A DNA stretch of 64,000 nt from Saprospiraceae bacterium (GTDB lineage Bacteria > Bacteroidota > Bacteroidia > Chitinophagales > Saprospiraceae): the NCBI GenBank assembly GCA_026129545.1, contig JAHCHX010000001.1, positions 3,565,001-3,629,000 on the forward strand, in the 5' to 3' direction. Position numbers and translations under genes: made by a program. This document shows positions 9,387-17,083 of the stretch, piece by piece. A model generated the notes under the pieces. The model was not told the DNA's origin. It did not search any database and saw nothing but the letters and a program-made list of their open reading frames with translations. The stretch's first letter is position 1. Every line of letters begins with the position of its first letter.

Positions 9387-10696
9387 ATGAAAAATCTATT
9401 GTTCGCAACCCTTCTTGCAATAACTCAACTGCTCTTTGCCCAATCGCCTGAAAACGATTCCACAACCCGATCCGAGCCGTTTGCTTGGGGCGACTTCTCT
9501 TGGGCGCAAGGCAACAATCGCCAGAAATCCGCCGTCCTAAACTATAAGCATTTTACCGGCGGCTTCACGCTCGACTGCAACTACAACTACTCGTTCAATC
9601 GGCCGGTTGACCACACCAACGCTGGCTCTACTGCCACGTTTCGCAGCAACGAGTTCAACGTGTCGTATATCGAAGCAGGCGGCGATTTTCACCACAAAAA
9701 CGCTCGCGGGCGGCTCATGTTGCAGTTCGGCACCCGCGCCACAGGCATCCCGCGCAACGACAACACGCCGCTGCGCGGTCAGTTTGACCTCTACACCGCC
9801 CTGCGCTTCGTGACCGAAGCCTACGCGGGTCACCGCTTCAACTGGCGACACGGCATAAATGTGGACGTGGGCATTTTCAAATCCTACGTCGGGTTGCTAT
9901 CTTACAACAATTTCGAGAACTGGAACTACCAGCCCTCGTTCACCTCCGACAATACGCCCTGGTTTTTTACTGGGGTGCGGGTGCAAACTTTCCCGACCGA
10001 CCGCCTGAAACTTGAATACTGGCTGGTGAATGGCTGGCAGACTTATGGGATGTTCAACGAAGCCCCCGGTCTTGGCTTCCAGCTCCTCTGGCGGCCACAA
10101 GAGTCGGTCTCAATACTCGCCTCGGCATATGGCGGTTTCGACACGCCCAACGCGCCCGGTCGTTTCCGCTTTCATACAGACAACTCGGCGGTAATCCGCT
10201 ACCTCGACCGCCCCGGTCGGGGCTTGTGCAAGGCCGCATTTTCCGTGACGGCGGACTTGGGCTTTGAAAATGGCGCGGGGGTCTCGCCTTTTGGCGGCAG
10301 CGGCGGCCCGGCACAGCACTTCGTCAGTGGGATGGTCTATCATCGGCTGTGGTTTTGCCACGACAAGCTGGCTTGGACATTGGGCGGTGGTTTTATCAAC
10401 AACCCCGGTCGTTATCTCTCGCTGCTTCCCACCGGGGCGGGTGTGCTGACACAAAATCCGGGCGACCCGTTCGAGGCGTGGGACGTTTCGACCTGTTTGC
10501 AATATATGCCCAACGAGCACATCACTGGGGGCTGGAATTGGTGACTCGCCACGCAAACGTCCCTTATTTTTCGGGGCGTGGCGGCCTTACCTCGCCCAAC
10601 GGCTGGAACGCACCCATCGGCGACCCGACGGGCTTCCAAGCAGATTTGGTGAAAAACGAAACGCGGCTGATTGCTTCGATGATTTTTAGGTTCTGA
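9387..10696 (+). pseudogene. Outer membrane porin with a -1 frameshift near its end
   Basis: The first frame (9387-10544) starts with a signal peptide (MKNLLFATLLAITQLLFAQ) and continues with alternating beta-strands of a porin related to those found beside Kdp systems in this phylum. It ends abruptly after HITGGWNW. The missing barrel end is encoded in the -1 frame: from 10529, GLELVTRHANVPYFSGRGG up to a terminal aromatic, MIFRF, at 10696. The two frames join at a run of five G (10527-10531), where one lost base would restore a full barrel of about 435 residues. It may be a sequencing error, a recent null mutation or phase variation. Its place behind kup suggests outer-membrane passage of K+ or small solutes. 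Confidence 0.75.
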
Positions 10697-10875
10697 GCTT
10701 GCCTTCGCAAGAAGTGGTCTCACACAAGTGATATTCGTTGACAGGATTGACAAGGCTTGCGTGACTCGCGCCATTTTTCGGGGAAAAGCCATGTAAATCT
10801 TGTCAATTCTGTCCAAAATTAAACTTGTGAGGCATTCTCTTGGTTTGCCCCCAAAAAAGCCCCTAACTCAAAACC

Positions 10876-11847
10876 TTATTTTTTCACAAACTGCTTGCTC
10901 CTGATTTCCCCCTTCTGCCACACCCGAAGCATATAGTGCCCGGTAGTCAAGGAGCGAACATCGAAGCGATTTTGAGCACCCAAACCGTTCTTTTCCAACA
11001 CGATTTTTCCCTGCAAGTCAAAGACCTGTACCAGCGCGACCTCGTTATTTCCCGGCAGCCGAATGTTCAGAAAATCACTGGCCGGATTGGGAAAGACATC
11101 GAGCGACAGGGTATTCGGAACAACGTCGTCCTGCGAAAGCACACCCTCCGTCGTCACATCGTCCACGCAGAGGTAGGCGGGCGTGTTCATGCCAAAGGCA
11201 CCCACGTCGCTGGATGAGAGCGTGAATTGCAGGCTGTCCGCTTTGCCCAGGCTGCCGAGGTCGAGCCAGACCCAATCTTTCACGATGTAGTCCTGCGCGT
11301 TGTTGGCGAAGCGATAGTCGGCCAGATAAAAATTGACGCTATCGGTGCCAAGTTGGCCGTTGAGGTATTTTTTCACCGTGAGCAGGAAGAAATCGGGGTC
11401 ATTGCCCGTGATACCGCCGAATTTTTTGGCGAAAGCATCGCCGTCCTTCATGCTGAAATAGGCGTAGGTGTTGTTCGTGACGTACAAACCGAGCACCTTT
11501 CCGCCCGCCGCCGCGCCCGTCAGCCGCATGATGGAGGCACCGAACACATAGCTGACCGCGTAGGTGGCAGAGCCGTTGGCTCCTTTGCCCGCAGCGGCAC
11601 TCGATTCGTTGAGAAAACCGGGGGTTGTGCTGTCCGTTCGGTTGGAGATAGCCCAACCGTCCCAACTCATCCACTGCGCGTTGTAATTGTTGGGCAACTC
11701 GATATCGGCGCTGGTGAACGCGCCCGCCGCTCCGGCATTGTTGACAAAAGTATTGGGCGGGAGGTTGAAATTTTCAAAACCGGCCACCGTCTGTGCGTGT
11801 GCGCCGAAGGCCAGCAATAGTGCGACAGAAGTCAAAAGGTGTTGCAT
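10876..11847 (-). CDS. DUF4465 secreted protein with T9SS Por-type sorting domain
   Basis: 323 residues from the ATG at 11845-11847. The signal peptide is MQHLLTSVALLLAFGAHAQ. The DUF4465 domain (about 25-235) contains WDGWAISN, YAVSYV and CVDDVTTEG. The last 75 residues (VFPNPASDFLNIRL ending in KGEIRSKQFVKK) are the Por secretion-system C-terminal domain. DUF4465 genes commonly sit beside B12 receptor genes under cobalamin riboswitches, and here the gene begins 11 nt after the BtuB-like gene. A surface role in corrinoid capture is plausible but inferred from context. Confidence 0.85.
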   Translation of the reverse strand: MQHLLTSVALLLAFGAHAQTVAGFENFNLPPNTFVNNAGAAGAFTSADIELPNNYNAQWMSWDGWAISNRTDSTTPGFLNESSAAAGKGANGSATYAVSYVFGASIMRLTGAAAGGKVLGLYVTNNTYAYFSMKDGDAFAKKFGGITGNDPDFFLLTVKKYLNGQLGTDSVNFYLADYRFANNAQDYIVKDWVWLDLGSLGKADSLQFTLSSSDVGAFGMNTPAYLCVDDVTTEGVLSQDDVVPNTLSLDVFPNPASDFLNIRLPGNNEVALVQVFDLQGKIVLEKNGLGAQNRFDVRSLTTGHYMLRVWQKGEIRSKQFVKK

Positions 11848-11858
11848 TTGTTTGAATT

Positions 11859-13889
11859 TTATGATGAAGAATTGGTGTGCTTGCGTGTCGAAAAACCCGC
11901 GTTGAAGCCCAATCGGAAATGTCGCCCCGGCATGGGGCGGCGTTCGATGACTTGGTAATCCGCGTCCCACAAATTTTCTATGTGCAGAAAAATGGCTCCG
12001 TTCCAGCCGCCAAAAGGGCGGGCGTACTGTATGCGTAGGCTGCCAATGCTGAAGCTGGGCACGTCCTCGTTGATGCCTGTTACTTTTTCCGTAAATTGTT
12101 GGAAACCCGTGATTTGGAAATGTTTGACCCGAACGGAAACCTCCGCAAAAACACGGTGCATGGGCACATAGAACAACTGTGCCCCCTGCTCGATGCGCGG
12201 ATTGCTCACAGCCAATTCATTGGTGGAGCGCACCCAATCGTGGCCTCCGGTCAAGGTTATTTCGCCAAAAGAAAACGCGCTCGCCACATCGAGGCGGCTC
12301 TCGATGCCTCGGCTCCACACTTCGGCGATGTTTTGCGGCGAAAAAAAGAATTGACCGTCCTTACGCGCCCAAAGGAGCCAGTTGCGGATGCGGCGATGGA
12401 ATCCTGTGGCGGAATAAGACCATCGCAACTGCTGGGCTTTTCCGTGAAAGACCAACCCCACGTCTTGGCCCCAACCGCTTTCGGGCAGCAGTTCGGGGTT
12501 GCCGCCGGGGCGCCAGTAGAGGTCGTTGAAAGTGGGCAAGCGGTAGTTGCGAGCGATTTTTCCCTTGATTTTTAAAAAACGCAGCGCCTCGGCTTCCGCG
12601 CCCACGCTGGGCATGAAGGGCACCCAGCGGCCATCCACCCATTCCATGCGCCCGTCCAATTGTGCTTGCCAACGATGGCCTTCCCGCCGCATGGCGAGAA
12701 ATACAGCGGTGCGGGCTTGGCGGGGCGAGGCTTCGTAGGCGGGGGTCGAAGCGCGGGTGTAGGTCTGCGTGACGGAGCCTTGCAACCTCAATTGCCTCCC
12801 CAGCCATCGTGTCGCCTCTGTCTCACCCATCCAAGTGTGGAATTTGCTGAGCGACGCTTGTCCAATGAGCGGGTCGCGGTAGTCCAGCGTCTCGGTGAAA
12901 AAAGCAGCCCGCGTTTGCAACGTCAGCAGCCCGCTTGTTTTTTTCCAGTGCAAGGTGGTGCGGAGCAGGGCATCGGCTTGTGTGGCTTGGCTTCGGTTTT
13001 GCACGATGGTCGGGGGGATTTGGCGAGCAATGTCTTGGAGCCAAACCCGGAGGGCAAATTCTTCGTTGGGCCTTGTTTTCAAAAAAAATTCCTGCAACAC
13101 GCCCTGTTGCTGCAAAGCGGCGTGTTCTTGTTTTTTCTCCGGCAAGTCGGGGTGAATTTGAAAAGTGAAATCGTTGTTGGCTTTTTCAAAAAAAATGCGC
13201 GTGGAGCCAGCCCAGCGACCACTGCCGTAGCGAAGGGTGGCGGCGTGGTGCTGCCAGCCAAAACTGCCCGCAGCCACGTTGAGGCGGGCGGAAAGGCCTG
13301 TGGTGAACTGTGATTTGTTTTCGAGCAGCACGGCTCCACCAATGGCTCCGCTGCCCCAACCCGCGCTGTTGCCGCCATATTGCAGGGTCATTTCATCCAC
13401 AAAAACGAGGGGCAACAGGGAAAAATCCAATTGGCCGAGCATGGGGCTTTGCAGCGGGAGACCGTTCCAAACAATGGCAGTTTGACCCGCGCTGCCGCCC
13501 CGGGCAGAGGTGGTGGCCAAGCTGCCCAAGCCGTAACTTTTCACATACATCCCGCTTTTTTTCCAAAGTGCGTCAGCCACGTTTTCAGTTTGGTGGAGGG
13601 CAAGGCAGGTGCTATCGAGGGTGGTTGATTGTGCTCCGGCGGGTTGGCGGCGCAAGTGTTGGGCGGTGATTTCGGGGGAGGGTAGCGCGAGCAAGGTATC
13701 GGCCTGCGCGTGCAGCCCGTTGAAGTTGACCCCAAACCCACAGAGCGCGAGGAGGCAAAAATTGCCAGCGGCTGTTTTGCTGCGAATTGAAGTACGCGAG
13801 ATGGTGTGGAATATCCGATGCACGCTGCCCGATTTTAAGATGGAGGGTCTTCGACGGAGAAGACGGGCAGCAATGGGAGGAGCTTTCAT
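11859..13889 (-). CDS. btuB: BtuB-like TonB-dependent vitamin B12 receptor
   Basis: About 676 residues from the ATG at 13889. The plug domain shows ENVADALWKKSGMYVKSYGLGSL, TSARGGSAGQTAIVWNGLPL and the NSAGWGSGAIGGAVLLE segment. A 22-strand-type barrel follows, ending in LGFNAGFSTRKHTNSSS rather than a clear terminal aromatic. A hydrophobic signal segment (FCLLALCGFGV ... HAQ) lies about 45 residues after the chosen ATG, so the true start may be a later GTG (HRIFHTISRT region). The open frame extends into the upstream riboswitch, which cannot be coding. Substrate assignment rests on the riboswitch and the DUF4465 neighbour. Confidence 0.85.
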   Translation of the reverse strand: MKAPPIAARLLRRRPSILKSGSVHRIFHTISRTSIRSKTAAGNFCLLALCGFGVNFNGLHAQADTLLALPSPEITAQHLRRQPAGAQSTTLDSTCLALHQTENVADALWKKSGMYVKSYGLGSLATTSARGGSAGQTAIVWNGLPLQSPMLGQLDFSLLPLVFVDEMTLQYGGNSAGWGSGAIGGAVLLENKSQFTTGLSARLNVAAGSFGWQHHAATLRYGSGRWAGSTRIFFEKANNDFTFQIHPDLPEKKQEHAALQQQGVLQEFFLKTRPNEEFALRVWLQDIARQIPPTIVQNRSQATQADALLRTTLHWKKTSGLLTLQTRAAFFTETLDYRDPLIGQASLSKFHTWMGETEATRWLGRQLRLQGSVTQTYTRASTPAYEASPRQARTAVFLAMRREGHRWQAQLDGRMEWVDGRWVPFMPSVGAEAEALRFLKIKGKIARNYRLPTFNDLYWRPGGNPELLPESGWGQDVGLVFHGKAQQLRWSYSATGFHRRIRNWLLWARKDGQFFFSPQNIAEVWSRGIESRLDVASAFSFGEITLTGGHDWVRSTNELAVSNPRIEQGAQLFYVPMHRVFAEVSVRVKHFQITGFQQFTEKVTGINEDVPSFSIGSLRIQYARPFGGWNGAIFLHIENLWDADYQVIERRPMPGRHFRLGFNAGFSTRKHTNSSS

Positions 13890-13904
13890 GCGCCAATTTG
13901 ACGG

Positions 13905-13929
13905 GGGCATTCCTTTGTGTGGAATGCCC
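13905..13929 (-). promoter_or_regulatory. Hairpin between riboswitch and btuB start
   Basis: A perfect 9-bp stem (GGGCATTCC / GGAATGCCC) with a 7-nt loop ends 15 nt before the chosen btuB ATG. It lies between the riboswitch aptamer and the gene, has no U-tract after it, and so fits a translational rather than a terminating expression platform. Confidence 0.5.
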
Positions 13930-13999
13930 GCCTTCGATTGGCACATTGTGCACATCGCATCATCACCCGGCTTTTCCTCCGAAAGCCCGAATGTGTATG

Positions 14000-14190
14000 T
14001 CGCAACGGCAGGTCTTCTGGCTCGCCTCGTTTTGGGCGCCTTCCCGCCTCGCTTTGAGCGCGGCAGTGGCTTCATGCCAAAAACAACTGTGAGGCTTACA
14101 GCAGCGGGGACTGCCCCGGATTCGCACCGGGTTCCCTATTATCCTCTGTCATTCGAACAGCGGCACCGTAGCGGTGGCAAATGTACTCTG
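14000..14190 (-). ncRNA. Cobalamin (adenosylcobalamin-type) riboswitch
   Basis: Read on the minus strand, the conserved core is clear: AATAGGGAACCCGGTG, then GAATCCGGGGCAGTCCCCGC (B12-box type pairing), CTGTAAG, GCCACTG, GGGAAGG, and the closing GCCAGAAGACCTGCC that ends at 14007. The order and spacing match cobalamin riboswitches. B12 binding would be expected to lower expression of the BtuB-like receptor and DUF4465 genes downstream. Aptamer boundaries are estimated from the conserved blocks. Confidence 0.93.
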
Positions 14191-14265
14191 TTGAGGCGTG
14201 GCGTGGCTGCATGGTAGGGTTGATTTTTTTGCCCATGCGCTCAAAGCGGTCATGCCATGCCTTCG

Positions 14266-14826
14266 TCAAGCGATTTTAGGGGTGGCGGCCTGTGCTTGCA
14301 AGGTGTGTCGGTGCGCGTGCAGCACCATGTATTCGAGCAAGTCGCCGAGCAAAAATTTGAAATGCGGCCAGCGGAAGTGCGCGACCCGCGCCTTGTTCAA
14401 ATCCACCTCGCGGGCTTGTTGGAGTAGGCGGAGCAACATTTCGGTGTTGATGAGGAAGGCTTTGACTTCGTGTTGCCGCACTTCCAAATACTTGGGATGG
14501 ATGCGTTTGTGGCTTTTTCGGCGAATCTTGCCCGCGTTGAGTGGGTCGGCCCGACGGATGGCTTTTCGTCCCAGCGCGTTGGACTTGCGCTCCTCCACGG
14601 GCGACCACGAACGGGCTTTGGCTTTGTGAATGGCCAATTCGATGCGCGGCAGGAAGTAGTCGAATTGTGCGTTGAGGTGGGCGAAACATTCCAGCGCGTT
14701 CCATTGCTCAGGGCTTGGGCGCACCTGCAACGCTTCGGGCGGGGCGAGTGCGAGTTGGGTACGCACTGTTTCCATGAGCCTTTTCAGGTCGGCATCGAGT
14801 CGTTCGAGGAGTTGGTACTGTGTCAT
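14266..14826 (-). CDS. DinB-like family protein
   Basis: 186 residues predicted to form a four-helix DinB/YfiT-type bundle. A His in the ECFAHLNAQFDYFLPRIE segment (about 47-64) and the C-terminal HAHRHTLQA (about 170-178) give the three-His metal site typical of the family. Such proteins include thiol-dependent S-transferases and many of unknown role. The gene stands alone, followed by the riboswitch region on the same strand. Confidence 0.7.
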   Translation of the reverse strand: MTQYQLLERLDADLKRLMETVRTQLALAPPEALQVRPSPEQWNALECFAHLNAQFDYFLPRIELAIHKAKARSWSPVEERKSNALGRKAIRRADPLNAGKIRRKSHKRIHPKYLEVRQHEVKAFLINTEMLLRLLQQAREVDLNKARVAHFRWPHFKFLLGDLLEYMVLHAHRHTLQAQAATPKIA

Positions 14827-14959
14827 GAAGGCGTGTGGCAGTTGTGTTACGGTCGAATGATTCGATTTTGAAGATTAAACCAATTGATTCGATTGAAAAA
14901 TCAAATGATTGTTAAGAATCGGCTCTCGAAACCAATTTGCGTTGAGTGTAGAAAGGCGG

Positions 14960-14967
14960 CAAAGGTA
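14960..14967 (-). promoter_or_regulatory. -7 box upstream of the DinB-like gene
   Basis: Minus-strand TACCTTTG, an exact consensus match, 133 nt before the DinB-like ATG. The spacer between holds an AT-rich palindrome-like stretch (ATTCGATTTTGAAG ... TGATTCGATTGAAAAATCAAATGA in two parts). The long leader makes the assignment tentative. Confidence 0.35.
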
Positions 14968-15033
14968 AACGCCAACAAGCAAGATGTGGAGCGCCCATCG
15001 GAATTTTAGAGGTGAGATTTTCATGGAAGCTTC

Positions 15034-15519
15034 TCATTGCCGAAAAGCATCTGGCTCACCCGTGTGATATTCGATGAAACGCATTATCCTGACGATGGTG
15101 GCACCAAATTCCTTTTCCACCTCGTGCTCCCAAATTCGGAGCACTTTCCAGCCCATTGCCTGTAAGGCCGCATTTACCTCCCCGTCGCGTTGCATATTAC
15201 GCTCGATTTTAGGCAACCAAAAGCCGCGATTTTTCTTGATTTTATCTTTGTTTTCTTCCCAGCCGTAACCGTGCCAAAAGTCTCCATCAATGAAAACGGC
15301 GATTTTCCAACGCACAAAAACGATGTCGGGCTTGCCGGGTAGGCTCTTGTAATGCAGCCGATAGCGATACCCAAAGTGCCAAAGCACCTTGCGGACAGCT
15401 ACCTCAACCTTTGAGTTGGCGGCGCGAATTTTCCGCATCAGCTCGGACTGTTTCGCGGTGGTGTAAAACCCGGCTGCTTCCTCGAACTTGGGCACTTTTA
15501 TAGGTTCCTGCTTCGACAT
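15034..15519 (-). CDS. vsr: Vsr-family DNA mismatch endonuclease
   Basis: 161 residues. The very-short-patch repair fold is recognisable: SELMRKIRAANSKVEVAVRK at the N-terminus, PGKPDIVFVRWKIAVFIDGDFWHG (catalytic Asp and the DGDFWHG block), WLPKIERNMQRD, and GWKVLRIWEHEV. Vsr normally nicks at T:G mismatches created by deamination of 5-methylcytosine. No cytosine methyltransferase gene is next to it, so either the partner is elsewhere or the protein repairs another site. The gene is divergent from rimO. Confidence 0.88.
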   Translation of the reverse strand: MSKQEPIKVPKFEEAAGFYTTAKQSELMRKIRAANSKVEVAVRKVLWHFGYRYRLHYKSLPGKPDIVFVRWKIAVFIDGDFWHGYGWEENKDKIKKNRGFWLPKIERNMQRDGEVNAALQAMGWKVLRIWEHEVEKEFGATIVRIMRFIEYHTGEPDAFRQ

Positions 15520-15545
15520 TTTTGAACGTTCTTGATTTCTCGCGC

Positions 15546-15574
15546 TTGCAAGCGGGTGTGTTCTCGTAATTTTG
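15546..15574 (+). promoter_or_regulatory. Promoter of rimO
   Basis: TTG at 15546-15548 and TAATTTTG at 15567-15574, separated by 18 nt, match the -33/-7 pair of Bacteroidota. The chosen rimO ATG lies 92 nt downstream, which supports the internal ATG at 15667 over the upstream start at 15532. Confidence 0.5.
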
Positions 15575-15666
15575 TGCCCACAAGCGAGCGCACGCCCACA
15601 CTATTCACCCTCCCATTGGTTCATCAAACGGCACACTGGTCATCAAGGGCATCGCTCCATCAAGGC

Positions 15667-16983
15667 ATGAAAACGAAAACCATTCGCAAAGATAAAATCA
15701 ACGTCGTCACGCTCGGCTGCTCCAAAAACTTGGTGGACAGCGAAAATCTCATCACCCAGTTGCGCGGCAACGATTTCGAGGTGACGCACGATGCGCCCGA
15801 ATTGGAAGCCAACGTGGTGATTGTGAACACTTGCGGCTTCATTGACGTGGCCAAGCAGGAGAGCATTGACACGATTTTGGAATACGCCGACATCAAAAAA
15901 TCGGGCGGTATCGAGAAACTCTACGTCACGGGCTGCCTCTCGCAACGCTACAAGGACGACCTTGAAACAGAAATCCCCGAAGTGGACGCTTTTTTTGGCA
16001 CCCTCGAAATGCCCGCGCTGCTCGCCCGCCTCGAAGCCGATTACAAACACGAGTTGCTCGGCGAGCGCCAAATCACCACCCTACCCCATTACGCCTACCT
16101 GAAAATTTCGGAGGGTTGCAATCGCACCTGTTCCTTCTGTGCCATTCCGCTCATGCGCGGCAAACACATCAGCCGCCCTGTGGAAGAACTGGTTTTTGAG
16201 GCAAAAAATCTGGCACGGCGCGGCGTGAAAGAACTCCTGCTCATCGCGCAGGAACTCACCTATTACGGCCTTGACATTTACAAAACCCGCGAGTTGCCAC
16301 GCCTGCTCCACGCGCTCGCCGACGTGGAGGGCATCGAATGGATTAGGCTGCACTATGCATACCCCTCGAAATTCCCCCTCGAAATACTCGACGTGATGGC
16401 CGAGCGAAAGGAGATTTGCAACTACCTCGACATACCGCTCCAACACGCCAGCGACAACGTGCTGAACTTGATGCGCCGCCAAATCACCCGCGCCGAGACG
16501 GAGGAATTGCTGGATAAAATAAGGGCAAAGGTGCCGGGCGTGGCGCTGCGCACCACCTTTTTGGTGGGGCATCCCGGCGAAACTGCCGACGATTTCGAGC
16601 AATTGATGGATTTCGTGCAGACACAACGATTCGAGCGTGTCGGCGTTTTTCAATACTCGCATGAGGAAAACACCCGCGCCCACGAAATGGCCGACGATGT
16701 GCCTCCATCGGTGAAGGAAGAACGCGCCAATCGGCTCATGGAGGTGCAGCAAGAAATTTCCTTTGAAAAAAATCAGGCTAAAATCGGACAGGTACTCAAG
16801 ACCCTTTTCGACCGCAAGGAAGGAAAATACTACGTCGGGCGCACCGAATCCGATTCGCCAGAAGTGGACAATGAAGTGTTGGTGCCGGCAAAGGGCAATT
16901 ACGTCCGGCTCGGCGATTTTGCCGACGTGCAAATCACCGGCGCGGAGGAGTATGACCTTTATGGGGAACTTTTGAAGAAATAA
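15667..16983 (+). CDS. rimO: Ribosomal protein S12 methylthiotransferase RimO
   Basis: 438 residues. This radical-SAM enzyme adds a methylthio group to an Asp of ribosomal protein S12. The N-terminal UPF0004 domain has three cluster cysteines (C18 in LGCSKN, C56 in NTCGF, C90 in TGC). The radical-SAM triad CNRTCSFC is at 151-158. A TRAM domain ends the protein. LGCSKN and SEGCNRTCSFCAIPLMRG favour RimO over MiaB. The ATG at 15667 gives the normal length and N-terminus; an upstream in-frame start would precede the promoter box. The CCA-adding enzyme gene follows 100 nt later on the same strand. Confidence 0.93.
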   Translation: MKTKTIRKDKINVVTLGCSKNLVDSENLITQLRGNDFEVTHDAPELEANVVIVNTCGFIDVAKQESIDTILEYADIKKSGGIEKLYVTGCLSQRYKDDLETEIPEVDAFFGTLEMPALLARLEADYKHELLGERQITTLPHYAYLKISEGCNRTCSFCAIPLMRGKHISRPVEELVFEAKNLARRGVKELLLIAQELTYYGLDIYKTRELPRLLHALADVEGIEWIRLHYAYPSKFPLEILDVMAERKEICNYLDIPLQHASDNVLNLMRRQITRAETEELLDKIRAKVPGVALRTTFLVGHPGETADDFEQLMDFVQTQRFERVGVFQYSHEENTRAHEMADDVPPSVKEERANRLMEVQQEISFEKNQAKIGQVLKTLFDRKEGKYYVGRTESDSPEVDNEVLVPAKGNYVRLGDFADVQITGAEEYDLYGELLKK

Positions 16984-17083
16984 TTTGATTGAGGCACTTT
17001 TTTCGTTTGATATGATTTCTGACTGCCCCTGCGAACCAACCCGCCTTCAACCATAAATCTCGGCGGACAAGCAACCAGAAACG

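Noticed and set aside
13890..14075. N-terminal extension of the btuB frame
   Set aside because: It overlaps the conserved riboswitch core; the encoded residues are Arg/Lys-rich and unlike a receptor start.
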